A stretch of 56,383 bases of DNA. It comes from Lingula anatina. Taxonomy: Eukaryota; Brachiopoda; Lingulata; Lingulida; Lingulidae. Positions 1-10,994 of the stretch are shown here, in pieces; the first letter of the stretch is position 1, and each line of letters starts with the position of its first letter. Under the pieces are notes generated by a model. The model saw only the letters and a list, made by a program, of their open reading frames with translations. It was not told where the DNA came from and ran no database searches. The stretch spans positions 1 to 56,383 of the forward strand of contig NW_019776097.1 in the NCBI RefSeq assembly GCF_001039355.2. The letters run 5' to 3'. The position numbers were made by a program, and so were the translations under genes.

Positions 1-615
1 ACAACCACCCTTATACACACCCTATACCAGACCACAAGCTGTCCTCAGAACACCACACCTGCCATCCATGGAAGAGTTACTAGAATTCAAAGTACGATCC
101 TCCAGCCCCGGAAACTTCCGTGTTCGGTAAATGGGAAAGATGAGAGGTCCTATCCCGGGTACAATGTATACAATTCCCAGGATAGAAGCAAGAACAATAA
201 AAAGGCAATGTACCCAAATCGTATTAAATTCATTGAAGAAAACGTAACTACGATGTACCTGCAACATGCAAAACAAACTGGATTTTGGGTGAAGTGTGTG
301 ACAGCGATGAACTCTGCCAACCGCTCTTTGCAGTTCTATGAAGCCGATAGTTGATTTATTAGTGAATATCACAAAGCTGTTCTATGTATTATCCCTCACC
401 CTTTATTTAATTTGACATTTTTAATAAAAAAAAATAAATAAATAAACTAGTAGACCAATTATCAAGTTCAGCAACATATAATTGTCTTTTCCAGCTATTC
501 AGCATGAAAATGAAATAAAAAGTGCAATGACACAGTTGAAATTAATTCTTTTCTTAATATTTTTGCCAAGCTGAAGCCTCATTTAGAGTCCCATCTCCAC
601 AAGAAGCAAAACCTT
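1..615 (+). repeat. BEN-fragment repeat, copy 1
   Basis: This roughly 615-bp segment is closely repeated at 3585-4201, with small substitutions and indels. In the + frame at about 136-353 it encodes a fragment ending in FWVKCVTAMNSANRSL, preceded by a basic stretch. That resembles the C-terminal half of a BEN domain, a DNA-binding module found in chromatin proteins and some transposon proteins. An upstream frame (positions 5-129) reads MEELLEFKVRSS and then stops. Compared with copy 2, a short piece (TTTTCTCCAA, about 10 bases) is absent near 139. The window starts inside the repeat, so its left edge is unknown. Similarity ends exactly at the ambiguous base at 616. Decayed or partial; the BEN assignment is moderate. 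Confidence 0.55.
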
Positions 616-617
616 NG

Positions 618-720
618 CCGGCGGAGCCGCAGGAGCCAGCGGAGCCGGCGGAGCTGTACGAGACGGGTCGGGACTAAAACCATGAGTACCGCCAGCGTAT
701 ACGCTGGTGGTACTAATTAA
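618..720 (+). repeat. GC-rich dispersed repeat with palindromic end, copy 1
   Basis: A GGAGCC-type hexamer tract is followed by GAGCTGTACGAGACGGGTCG and a short tail. The same order occurs at 35653-35757, so this is a dispersed element and not only simple sequence. Positions 685-714 form a 30-base near-perfect palindrome centred on TATA, with one mismatched pair. The other copy lacks 13 bases of it. The segment abuts the N at 616. The identity of the element is unknown. Confidence 0.6.
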
Positions 721-923
721 ATACAGTAAAAAACGGAGTTTGTTTGTTCAACATATTTTAAACTGTTAAAATTGTGTATTTTTAAACCCATCATAATTTT
801 ACTAAACTTGGAACAAGTGAGTCGGAAAAACCGAACGTCAAAGTTCTAGTCTCGTCTACTGCACGCGTTCTCTGCATGGAGAGTACCTTCTCTGCGTGGA
901 GAGTATATACCGGAAGTTCAGAG

Positions 924-1177
924 ATGGCCGCGCCAAAAGCAAAGCAGCCGAAGCTTTCGTTTTTTGGTAATGTACCAGATAGGGAGCCTCCACTAACTTC
1001 CGTTAGGAAGTTTCAGCAAAGTTGGCTGCAGAGATTCCCGTGGATGCGCTTCAACAAGGAAAAATCAACCATGTGGTGTGCACAATGCAAAAAGGTGGAC
1101 AAACGTAATACCATGGCCCTGTGGATATCGTCCAACTTTCGCACCCGCCACGTTGGAATGACCGACCAGGCATCCAG
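924..1177 (+). pseudogene. TTF/BED-like zinc finger exon of a hAT-type protein
   Basis: The ORF starts at ATG 924; an in-frame ATG at 876 is also open, but the 924 start gives MAAPKAKQPKLSFFG, typical of this family. Features seen are a basic N-terminus, SWLQRFPWMRF, then WCAQCKK (C-x2-C) and a downstream NFRTRH. This is the pattern of the TTF-type zinc finger at the start of ZNF862/C17orf113-like hAT-derived proteins. The exon ends at CATCCAG followed by a GTAACT donor in phase 2. The matching hAT C-terminal part lies at 8230-8949 on the same strand, with other elements between. The finger binds DNA in relatives. I could not build an intact gene, so it is annotated as a remnant exon. Confidence 0.6.
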
Positions 1178-3275
1178 GTAACTTAAATGAATTTATTCTG
1201 ATTCAAAGTCATTTAAAAAATGAATGATAAGTGTTAGCACGTGTGCAGCCTACTTAAGAGATGTACGCATTCGTACAGGGAGTTGAAATTATTTTGGTAC
1301 TTTTGTAGTATACCCCCCCCCCCACCCTGTAACTTTCCAGTTTTTTTTTTTTACATTTTTTTGTTCATCTATGTCAAAGCTGTTGAAATAAAATACTTTT
1401 GTAATTACCTGTGGTCTTTTTAGTTTTAATCACGTTTAATCCAGCCCATTGAAATACAAAGTGAAAATCTACAATGCACTCGCAGTCATTATTTTGAGTT
1501 TCTTGTGTATTTGGCCTTGAGCAAAGTACTACGTTTTTGGTGGGATAAGCAGTCAATTAACACTATAATTATGTCTTTCATTTCTATTTGTATTGTATTG
1601 GATAAAATTTTGTAGTTTATTGCTAAGTTAATGTACCGCATGATATAGAAATTATTATGCCAAGTAATGGGATTGCATTTCAGTCATTTTAGTTTGAGTA
1701 TCACTGATTGTTATTATGGACAAAATGATTAGTGAATTTTAAAGTTTCTAAGTATATATATTATGTGATTTATAAAGTAGTAGGCAGCATTACTGAATTG
1801 CAATGCTTATTTTNTTTTTTTTTTTTTTTTTATTTCCAGGATATTTATTGGTATATTCTGGAGTATCACTGATTGTTATTATGGACAAAATGATTAGTGA
1901 ATATTTAAGTTTCTAAGTATATATATTATGTGATTTATAAAGTAGTAGGCAGCATTACTGAATTGCAATGCTTATTTTAACAGTTACCAAAGGAACAGGA
2001 GTACATGATTGAGCATAGCAACTACCAAAGCCCTGAACTTACAAAAGAAGGCCATCATGACAGCGATGACAGCAGTGGTTTGAATGGCCAAGGAGTTTAT
2101 TCCACTTTCCAGGACAGTTCTTTAATGATCTTTCTCCAAGCTGTAGAAGTTCCAGATATAGGTCAGCTGCAGTGTAGTCTCATACTGCAGTTACAATACT
2201 GCAACTGACATACTTGATGTTTAATCTTGTTTGATTGATGAGAACATTACACAACAGATTCACCAGTCATTGCTGTCTTACGTGATGAAAGTGGAGATAT
2301 TTTAGTTCATCATAAATTGGTAATCAATTGCAGAGTAGTTGATCCACTAATTTAGCCCCAAAAAACTTTTTTTAAAGACTTGTATATTTCTGATGGAACT
2401 GGAAAGGGGATATTTACAGATATAAAGATACACTTGACATCCAGGGGAGTAAATCAGAATATAATTTTCTATTAAAAGTTATTTTATGAACACTGTTACA
2501 CATGTGCATAAGCTGGTGTTGCTAAAATGTTGTCATGGGCTTTGTTATATAGAACTAAAAAAGAATGAAAAAAATAAAAACTAGTTATTTTTGTCTAGAT
2601 GTTTTATTTTGATTATTTATATATTGAGAATACTTCTCAGATTTTATTTAAAAAAAAAACAATCTTTAATATAAATTATAAATGCAATTAATAATGGTCA
2701 CAATCAAATTATACTGACTATTAGTGACATTATAAATGGACTTGTGGCCCAAGCATGCATTGAATGACTGGGCACAATGTTTCGCAAAATGGCACACTTT
2801 TCAATCTTGAGTGTGCCCAAATGGCACACTTGACCTTCAACCTAGGGAGATCCCTGCAGATATATGTGGGAGTTGACTTCTGTCAAAATCATATACATGA
2901 CCTGTTATTTGTATACTTACTATAGTACTAATGTTATAACTTATAGAGTTTGATGTCTGCAGTGAGTAGAGAGGACATAGAGGAAATCATTGTGGAGATA
3001 TGGAATCGGTCCTCTGCAACTTGGACGGAAAAACTGTAGAACACTCCCTGAAGGAGAAGAGTGGAGATGTCCCCCCCCCCCCTCCCCCCAAGATCTCCAG
3101 CCATCTATAAGTATTCAGCCTAACTGCAGGAGTGTAGACCCAGTAAGCATATAAATGATAGCAATATCATTGCCAGGGTTTTTTATATAGGGTGAAAAAT
3201 TATTTTTCTTTACAATGCCTGTAGTAAACTGTTTCACTTATTCTGCATCATGCAAAACAGAATGCAATTACTTAA
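1178..3275. other. non-coding stretch with simple repeats
   Basis: No recognisable gene. It contains a C-run and a T-run (about 1311-1355), a direct duplication at 1696-1978, another C-run near 3070, and short ORFs (for example 2005-2208) without family resemblance. Confidence 0.6.
1696..1978. repeat. 118-bp direct duplication around a poly-T/N
   Basis: Positions 1696-1813 and 1861-1978 are nearly identical; one clear difference is GAATTTTAAAG versus GAATATTTAAG. They are separated by a T-run containing the ambiguous base at 1814. This may be a recent tandem duplication or two haplotypes joined during assembly. Confidence 0.8.
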
Positions 3276-3404
3276 GTGTATTTAATCCATAAAATTGAAA
3301 CCAATTTACCTCTTACATGTTATTTCCAGATAATGACATACAACATCCAGAATACCTTCAGTTTGGCTGTGAACAGAGTACTCAGGGGAGATTATGAAGG
3401 TGGG

Positions 3405-3485
3405 GACAATGACAGACAAGAGGGTGAAGAGGACAATGACAGACAAGAGGGTGAAGAGGACAATGACAGACAAGAGGGTGAAGAG
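3405..3485 (+). repeat. 27-bp coding minisatellite, 3 copies
   Basis: Three exact 27-bp units starting GACAATGACAGACAAGAGGG, plus the first part of a fourth. In the + frame (3276-3503) they encode repeats of the nine residues DNDRQEGEE, an acidic low-complexity segment that stops soon after. The segment lies just upstream of BEN-fragment copy 2 and could be the acidic linker of the same decayed protein. Confidence 0.85.
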
Positions 3486-3584
3486 GACAATGCCAGTATG
3501 TGACATGCTGCCTATAGAACATACATATGTTGGCAGTATCAAAAGCTCACTGTCCAACTTCCATCATTACCCTATCGTTCAACG

Positions 3585-4201
3585 CAACCACCCTTATACA
3601 CACCCTATACCAGACCACAAGCTGTCCCCAGAACACTACACCTGCCATCTATGGAAGAGTTACTAGATTTCAAAGTACGATCCTCTAACCCAGGAAACTT
3701 CTGTGTCGGTTAGTGGGAAAGATTTTCTCCAAAAATGAGAGGTCCGATCCTGGGTACAATGTATACAATTCCCAGGAAAGAAGCAAGAACAATAAAAAGG
3801 CAATGTGCCCAAATCGTATGAAATTCATTAAGGAAAACGTAACTAAGATGTACCCGCAACATGCAAAACAAACTGTATTTTGGGTGAAGTGTGTGACAGC
3901 GATGAACTCTGCCAACCGCTCTTTGCAGTTCTATGAAGCCAATAGGTAATTTATTAGTGAATATCACAAAGCTGTTCTATGTATTATCCCTCCCCCTTTA
4001 TTTAATTTGACATTTTTAATAAAAAAACAAACTAGTAGACCAATTATCAAGTACAGCAACACATAACTGTCTTTTCTAGCTATTCAGCATGAAAATGAAA
4101 TGAAAAAGTGCAATGACACAGTTGAAATGAATTCTTTTCTTAATATTTTTGCCAAGCTGAAACCTCATTTAGAGTCCCATCTCCACAAGAAGCAAAACCT
4201 T
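3585..4201 (+). repeat. BEN-fragment repeat, copy 2
   Basis: Second copy of the repeat at 1-615. The + frame at 3713-3949 encodes NVYNSQERSKNNKKAMC, then MKFIKENVTKMYPQ, then FWVKCVTAMNSANRSL. The spacing of hydrophobic, W-x-x-CV and AMNS residues is like the C-terminal helices of a BEN domain. It ends at GCCAATAG followed by GTAATT, a possible splice donor. An upstream frame (3531-3716) is also open and protein-like (HLPSMEELLDFKVRSS) before a stop. This is the better-preserved copy. The sequence immediately after it changes to a gag remnant, whereas copy 1 is followed by a GC-rich repeat. Confidence 0.55.
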
Positions 4202-4600
4202 GATTTCATGGTATAATAAACTGTGCATAGCTAAACAATGGGATGGAAAAGAAAAAGTGCACTACTTCCCTCTATACATGTGTTTAGGTGAAGTAGCAGA
4301 GGAGTGGCATCAGCAGTTGCCACAAGAAATTCAACAGAACTATGAACAATTAGAAAGAGCATTCAAGTCCAGATTCTCTCTGCACCCTCAATCTTATGAC
4401 AAAATATACGATACAAGCACCACAAGAAAAAGTATTGGAATTCATCACAAGAAAAAGAACTTTAGCTAATCAAGTAAATATACCAGATGCAATCTTATAT
4501 TATACTATCATTACTCCCAGAGATCAGGACATTTGTTATTCAGAGCCAGACAAACTCAATGCAAGATCTAGAATAGGCAGCTGCATTAGCTGAAGCATCA
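4200..4600 (+). pseudogene. Ty3/Gypsy-type gag remnant
   Basis: The + frame 4200-4469 reads ISWYNKLCIAKQWDGKEKV, then GEVAEEWHQQLP and LERAFKSRF. This is the L-x-G-x-A-x-x-W pattern of the retrotransposon gag domain, which forms the capsid-like shell of LTR elements. The homology jumps to another frame at about 4400 (EKVLEFITRKRTLANQ, VNIPDAILYYTII) and again near 4490, so at least two frameshifts are present. No protease, reverse transcriptase or LTR was found alongside. A dead fragment. Confidence 0.65.
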
Positions 4601-4989
4601 TTCATGCCCACAAACCCAAATGACAACAAAATGGGTCAAGAAACAACAATAAGAGAAATTATATTAACTGAATATTTAGATAGTTTTAGCTACAACCAAT
4701 GGGTATCAATTTTTGGGAGGTAAATTTGTTGATTGTTTTGCATCTCATTGGTCTTTCTAACCACAAAGATAACAATCATTAACTTCTTCCTATGTTACTG
4801 TAGTCATTTTTTTTTTTTTTTTTTTTTTGTAATGTACCTCCTCTTCCAATCTAGATTCCATACAAGAGCAAATAGCAAAGGTGCCTTATTACACCAGCGC
4901 CAACAATTTCATATTTTGGAGAAAGATACTATAAGTTAGGATTATGTTACTGACACTGATACTGGAGAAGCAGATATTTGTAGAGTCTA
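4601..4989. other. no gene recognised
   Basis: AT-rich sequence with a T-run at about 4808-4828. No family-like ORF seen between the gag remnant and the transposase remnant. Confidence 0.5.
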
Positions 4990-5916
4990 CCTATCTGTGC
5001 TTCAGCAAACTTGCCTGCAAAAAGTTTAGTTTTAAACATGATGCAGTTCAATGGTTCTAATAGCTGTCACATGTGCAAACAACCAGGAAATACTGCAAAA
5101 ACAGGTAAAGGTGGTGTAGTTCATATATTTCCATATGTGGAGGGAAATGCTAAAGGCCCTGGTAGGGAACCAACAATATGTTTGGACAGCTTTAAAGTCT
5201 GGTTAACCTGTTGAAGGTATAAAGGGTCCTTCCTTTTTGATGGGGTTGAGGTTTTACAATATTATTATTATATATTTTCTACCAGCATAGACTACATGCA
5301 TGGTATGCTACTAGGTACAACAAAATTGCTTACAAAAGTTTGGTTTTCACCCAGTTTAAGCAAGGAAAAATTTAGTTTAGCATCTAGTGTTGATTTGGTA
5401 GATTCTCGATTAAGTTGTATTAAACCACCCTCATTTATATCAAGAGTGCCTAGGAGTTTCAGTGTCCATTATAAATACTGGAAGGCTTCAGAATTTAGGT
5501 CACGGCTCTTTTATTATTCTCTGCCTGTTGTATGTGATTTAATGGATCTGTGCTATTTTACTCATTTTGCCTGTTTTGTATAAGCAATATTTCTCCTTTG
5601 CCAGGAGAGCATAACAGAAAACGATATTGCAAGAGGTGATATTTTATTGAATTATTATGTGTTTATGTTTGGCTCACTTTATGGGGAAAGGTACTGTATC
5701 CTAAATGTTCATCTCCTATTACACTTACCAGACTGTGTAAGAAATCTGGTACCACTGTGGGGATATTCTTGTTTCCCATTCGAAAACATTAATGGACCAG
5801 TTACAAGATTATACCATGCCACACAAAATATTGATACTCAGATAGTTGCATTAGTAAATATTTTGCAGACTTTGCCTCACCTTATTTGCCTCAAAAGTTT
5901 CTCAGAATTACAATGA
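4990..5916 (+). pseudogene. CACTA/EnSpm-like (DUF4218-type) transposase remnant A
   Basis: Fragments appear in the correct order in shifting + frames. LPAKSLVLNMMQFNGSNSC followed by CKQPG and HIFPYVEG is at 5011-5160. VEGIKGPSFLMG is at about 5212-5247. DYMHGMLLGTTKLL is near 5290-5335, then IKPPSFISRVPRSF and YKYWKASEFRSRLFYYSLPV (5420-5530). LYGERYCILNVHLLLHLPD with SCFPFENINGP comes at 5675-5800. These are the conserved blocks of the large transposase-domain proteins common in invertebrate genomes. Several frameshifts and stops break it. It belongs to a different subfamily from the remnant at 9250-9760. Confidence 0.7.
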
Positions 5917-6949
5917 GATTGTACACAAGTAGAAAATAGAAATGAGCAGGAGGTGTGCAATGAGGAAGATTTTTGTCGCACACTTCTGCGTGCTCCCCAT
6001 AGCTGTTAAGTGCACACTCTAGAGTGTGCCACACATGTGCACCATATTTGCAACATGTGTGCTGCACACTTTTTATTTTGCTAAGGGTACTGATCCGCCT
6101 ACCAAATATGGCCGACCACAGTTCAAAAGCGATGCCACTGATTCCTGATGGTCTCCCCGACTCCACACGCGCCTTTAAACAGATTAAATCTCTGCTCCGA
6201 GGTTTAATTGCAAAGCCATGCAGTGACAGTGCATGTGGAGGTGGGGAGACTAAAAAGAAGCCATTCGTGTGTGAGACGTCATCAGTTAGTGGGTATGGAA
6301 GCAGATCGCTATCGATGTATAATTTTCACGCGGCATTTTAAAGTTGTCTGATAAAAATCGATCTCTTAAGTTTCAGCGTAACGAACGTTACATGGGGCAC
6401 GGTGCAGAAAAATCCATCTTGTAGAGCAAGAAATGTGAAATTCTTAAGAAAACTGATATTGGCATGGACTTTGTGACACAAACTAACCGACTACTTTGGA
6501 CGATTGAAGAGTTTAAATACGGAAAGATAGGATTAGATGAAATTTTCATTGGGCTGGGACATGGCATGTAACGTTAGTTACGGTAATTTTGTGATCATTT
6601 TTCAGTGACTTCAAATAAATTTTTATTTAAATTACCATTTGCACATTCTGTTTATTATATCTTCTTGCAGTAGGTGTATTTCCTGCTTCAATAATCCATT
6701 CAAATCCTAAACAGACTGTTCCTAAATAGAGGTAGGGTCGAAATTCCACAAAAATGAGGGTAATTTCGATATATTTTCTGCTTTTTCTCTTATTTTGCTT
6801 TTATAACAGCATCCTCCTTGCTCATGCAGCTTCTTTGATTTGTTTTGAGACATACACAATGATGTCATGGGAATTTGGTCGGCAATCTAAAGTTAAATTA
6901 CATTCTTGTTATTGTCATTTTGCAAAATGATCAGGAAAATCTGAGAACT
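5917..6949 (+). other. unrecognised ORF region
   Basis: A + ORF at 6108-6341 begins in a good start context (AATATGGCC) and encodes MADHSSKAMPLIPDGLPDS followed by a Cys/Gly/Lys-rich segment. A second frame from about 6340 to 6571 is open except for one stop (TAG) and contains DIGMDFVTQTNRLLWTIEE. It looks protein-like, but I recognise no family. It could be the N-terminal part of one of the neighbouring transposon proteins. Confidence 0.3.
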
Positions 6950-7939
6950 AATTGATGAGTGGCAAAAGAGTGAGCCAGAGGATAAAATGTTCTTCAGAGA
7001 GACTCAGGGACGAGGAAAGAAAGGGATTTCTATTTATATATCAATCACAGTGGCAACAGAAGCTGTTAAAGGTACATACGAACCGAGCATCGGTGGAGTG
7101 TGGATTCCCAGTAACACATGTAAACCACTTCTACTAGTTTCTTATACGACTCAAATAAATTGGACATGCCAAGGGATAAACTGAATAGATCACTCAATCA
7201 GCCATAAAAGAGCTTTAGACTGCTCCTTTCTTTTAAATTTCTGGTCAGAAATTTAACCTACTTTTGTGACCTACTTTTCTTCCCCATTGACATACAGCGG
7301 GAGCATAGAGTGCTAGCAGAAAAATCCGTTCAAACATCATTTTCAGGGAAAATTAAACAATGCCTTTTGGTAATTCTCTTAGTTATACTACTTGAAACTA
7401 TATGCTGGCATTTGGTCTTTTTTGTGACAAAAAATTGACTTTGTATGCATCTTTAAATAAATATGGCAGTGACTTGTGTTTATTGGATGCCACATACAGG
7501 ACTGTGAAATATGCCATGACACTTTTTCCTATGCATTAAAACAAATGTGAATTATTCAATTGTAGCTGTTTTCCATGCCAGAGCATGAGGATGAAAATAG
7601 TATTAGAGAAGCCCTTGAAATACTGAAATGTTGGAACCCAAGATGGACCCCAAGTGACTTCCTAGCAGATTACTGCCTGGCTGATATAAATGCAGTTGAG
7701 AAGATAGTTGAAGGTAAACACTCTCCTTCAGTTATAAATACAACACAAAGACGCAGTATACAGTTAGACAAGGTCAATTGAAAATAATATTATAATTATT
7801 TTTAATATCACATCAAAATACACATTCACAGCTTGTGCAAATTTTCTTTGGCTTTTAGGTCTAGTTGTTGGTCTCTGTTTGTTTCACAGAGAAAAAGCAT
7901 GGAATGAGTGGCTAGCAAGGGCCAGCCATGGTGTCACAG
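6950..7939 (+). pseudogene. MULE-like transposase remnant
   Basis: Blocks in order on the + strand are EWQKSEPEDKMFFRE (about 6955-7000), FLFIYQSQWQQKLLK after a frameshift (7029-7073), KYGSDLCLLDATYRTVKYA (7460-7515), TNVNYSIVAVF (about 7543-7575), then ENSIREALEILKCWNPRWTP and FLADYCLADINAVEKIVEG up to a donor after 7713. A following exon at 7859-7939, flanked by TTTTAG and GTGTGG, reads GLCLFHREKAWNEWLARAS. This is the catalytic-core pattern of MULE-type (Mutator-like) transposases. Frameshifts at about 7020 and 7575 mean it is not intact. Its last exon ends in phase 1, compatible with the hAT exon at 8230. Confidence 0.65.
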
Positions 7940-8229
7940 GTGTGGTATTATGGAACAATATTAAGACAAAATATATCTGATCCTTTACATATCTAGGGTT
8001 TGTCTATAAACTCATGCCCAACTATTACTTCTTTTAAAACTTACATGTATTTATTTAAGGCAAGTAAATTATTGGAACATTTTTCTTGATTTTCACAATT
8101 AAAAAATTTGCAGCATAACTAATACTTTTATATGCACTTGAATACTATTATGCATAAAATATTTCAGAATTAACATATCTAACTTTTTTTCCACAATTTC
8201 GAAGACCACGGTATTGAACTAAATTTCAG

Positions 8230-8949
8230 ACTTTGGAGATGAATATGTGGTGACCGTAACTGATCACTGGAGGGACACACTCCTTAAGAATGGTGTGGCC
8301 AGTCTTGTGGCCACTGAGTGGGATTCCCTTAAAAGAGCTATTCACAACACGTAAGTCCACATGTAGCAATTACTCTATTTCATCTGAAACAAAAGCAAAA
8401 TGGTAAAAATTTAATCATCTTTTTTTGTTTTACTCTAGTGACAATGTCCACGAGATCACATGGCCACTGATCAACTAAAAGTACAGAGAGGTACATCCAA
8501 ACATCCTGAATGTCATTGATTTAGCTCTCAGCTTGCCTGCCTCATCTGCTGAATGTGAGAGAGGTTTTTCAACTTTAAAGCTTATCAAAACAGACCAGCG
8601 CAACCGTCTCAGTGTGGGTACAGTCAAGAACATACTAGTGATCAAGCTCCTTTCCCCTGAGATAAAGAATTTCAACTCAGACAAGTCAGTACAATGGTGG
8701 AATTCTAACAGTCAACGAGCTCGTCGGCCAACTTTCAAGGCGTCCATGCAGAGGCGTTTGGAGGATTCTAACAGAAGTTCATCTGCTTCAATACAGGAAA
8801 GTGACATGGGAGATGCTGATGATGAGTTCACAGCTGCAAGTGGTGCTATACAGTACCAATCAGCAAGATTGAAACTGCATAACACATCCTATGAAGATGT
8901 CAGTGACTTTGACGCTCTGTTTCATTTCAGTGATGTAGAAATTGAGTAA
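8230..8949 (+). pseudogene. hAT transposase C-terminal (dimerisation) region, two exons
   Basis: Exon 8230-8350 (acceptor TTTCAG, donor GTAAGT) encodes FGDEYVVTVTDHWRD and EWDSLKRAI. Exon 8439-8949 (acceptor ACTCTAG) continues in phase with HEITWPLIN and then an in-frame TAA at 8476-8478. After the stop comes LPASSAECERGFSTLKLIK and TDQRNRLSV, the hallmark of the hAT C-terminal dimerisation domain, followed by an acidic, Ser-rich tail to the stop at 8947. The TAA disrupts an otherwise well-kept domain. The nearest relatives are ZNF862-like hAT-derived proteins. The zinc finger exon at 924-1177 could be its N-terminus. Confidence 0.7.
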
Positions 8950-9249
8950 AATAAAACAAATGAGCAAATATAAAATGAGCTCTATGATGTTGATATGGGT
9001 ATTAATAGGTTTTCATAAAGTTTACGTAGGATAGTTGGCAAGCCTCGTTTTTTGACAATAAATATGTACAATGTGCACTGACAAAGAATGTCTTTTTTAT
9101 TCTTTTAAGAAAGGCATCAAAGAAACAAGTAAGAATTTTTTTAAATATAAGTAATTTTTGCGTTCTGTTAATGGGCAAGATATATTACGTGTTTCAGAGC
9201 ACATTTCCTAAATGAAAAGCTTTGCATTTCATTCAATAGTTATGCTTAT

Positions 9250-9760
9250 TAACTGATAGTTGCCTTTGTGAAACAGTTCCAACAGTTGTATGGGCCAGAA
9301 ATGGCTGTCTATAATGTGCATGGCTTGGTTCATCTTGCATTAGATGCCAAGAACTTTGGCAGTCTGGAAAATGTATCTGCCTTTCCCTTTGAAAACTTTT
9401 TACAGCAGTTAAAACATATGGTTAGGAAACCAAGTTTTCCAGTCTCTCAAGAGGTGGGAAGAATGTCAGAAATTCAAAACAATGGAAGTCAAAATCATCC
9501 CTCCCCCCAAAAAAGACTTCCCAATACTGTCCAAAAATCATTGCAAAGGGCCACTGCCAGACTCTCTCCAGTTGGCCAGTCAGTTTGGAAAGGCTCAATT
9601 AGAAAAATTCTCAATTGACATTAGCAATAAAGACAGTTGCATTCATGTTGATGGAAAAGCCAGCATAGTGAAAAACATTGTGCGAAAAGATGGCTGTATA
9701 TAAGTTATTTACCAGTGTTTCAAATACTTTGATGATATTTTAACATACCACTACCATCCA
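9250..9760 (+). pseudogene. CACTA-like transposase remnant B
   Basis: The + frame from about 9268 encodes QQLYGPEMAVYNVHGLVHLA, NVSAFPFENFLQQLK and RKPSFPVSQEVGRMSE. The reading continues in another frame from 9482 (HCKGPLPDSLQLASQFGKAQ and VDGKASIVKNIV), showing a frameshift near 9480-9530. These are the C-terminal blocks of a second subfamily of DUF4218/CACTA-like transposase proteins. Only the C-terminal part is present. Confidence 0.65.
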
Positions 9761-10994
9761 GTTACCTTGGCATTGGCAAAGTTTTTGGTTCAGAGAATAC
9801 CATCAGGTATGAAGCAATATCATAAGTAGAAGCAAAATGTGTCCTTTTGCCATTCACCTTATACATATAGACCATAATACTTTGCGCGCAACAGGAGTTC
9901 CGGTATTTTTTTCCCATATCAAAACTATAGACGCGCAAAAAAAATGCCGTCCAGGTAAGTGAAAAATGATTATTTAATATTAAATAAAACAGATATGCAT
10001 AAAACTAATATTTCTCCTCATAATTATCACATTTTGCGATGAAATTGGTCGTTTTTTAATATAGTTTTTTATTTAGACGATAGGCTGACTTGGAGCGCAT
10101 TTGCGCACCGCAGTGTGTTAGATGTGTTGAGAGGAGATTGCGTTCGTGGTTGTCTTGGTTGACCCATTTTTTAAGCCATGTTGGTTTGTTTTGTTTTTCG
10201 GCGAGTTTGATCTGACTCTGAGCCTTGAGACACTGAGAGGGAATTGATTTGTCAGGAAAGTCGTATACCCATTTATCATTATGGTGCCCTAGCTATGTCA
10301 GTTGTTACGTTAATCTTAGACCAAAACATTTGTTTTTTAAAACAAAAAGTATATTATAGTAAGACTTAAAAGTAATGATACTAAAATGTACAAGAAGATA
10401 AGGGTCATTCTGGTCAGAACAATATGTCTAATAAAGGCAAATAAATTCAGCGCTCCCACTATCATGCTTGTGGGCTGATTTGATAGTTGTCAGCGCCTCT
10501 AGCTTGATTTTTGTGGAACATTGTTTTGAGGCAGTGGACATTGGTCAGGTTAAGTGGCAGTGAAATATCACAGGAGAGCAAGCTCAGTGGCAGAGCGTTC
10601 ACCTTGTGTGGAAGGTCTTGGGTTTGATTCCAAAGCTCTCCTTATTCCAAAGTTACCAATAGCCTACCAGTAACTGCATGCATTCCTGTCCAATACTGCG
10701 CATATTCATGCTGTCAAACAATTATTTTAAATTGCGTACAATATTTAATCGTATCTTCTTTTAAATAGCATACATTGCTGAGCTACAAAGCATTTGGCAA
10801 AAAATTTATCCATTATATATAAGCATATCTTGGTTAAATATATTTAATACTAAATGTGCTCATCTTTCCCTAAAGTCTACTCTAGTGAAACTCAAAATTA
10901 TTGCCAAGTTATTGGGTTTTTTTTCTGTAAACACAGTGTGTTGTACCATCATTTTTTCCATAATTTTCTACAGGGAATAAAGTGATTCAGGTAA
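9761..10994. other. non-coding, contains a tRNA-like sequence
   Basis: AT-rich, no gene recognised apart from the tRNA-like segment listed separately. Confidence 0.5.
10573..10641 (+). ncRNA. tRNA-like sequence (tRNA pseudogene or SINE head)
   Basis: The ends GGAGAGC and GCTCTCC form a perfect 7-bp acceptor-like stem. AGCTCAGTGG matches the internal A box, with a GCTC/GAGC D-stem. GGTTTGATTCC matches the B box. At 69 bases it is slightly short, and the anticodon arm does not pair well, so no anticodon is assigned. It is probably a decayed tRNA or the head of a tRNA-derived SINE. Confidence 0.5.

Noticed and set aside
5891-6166. - strand ORF opposite the unrecognised 6.1-kb ORF
   Set aside because: No motifs; the + strand frame has the better start context and composition.
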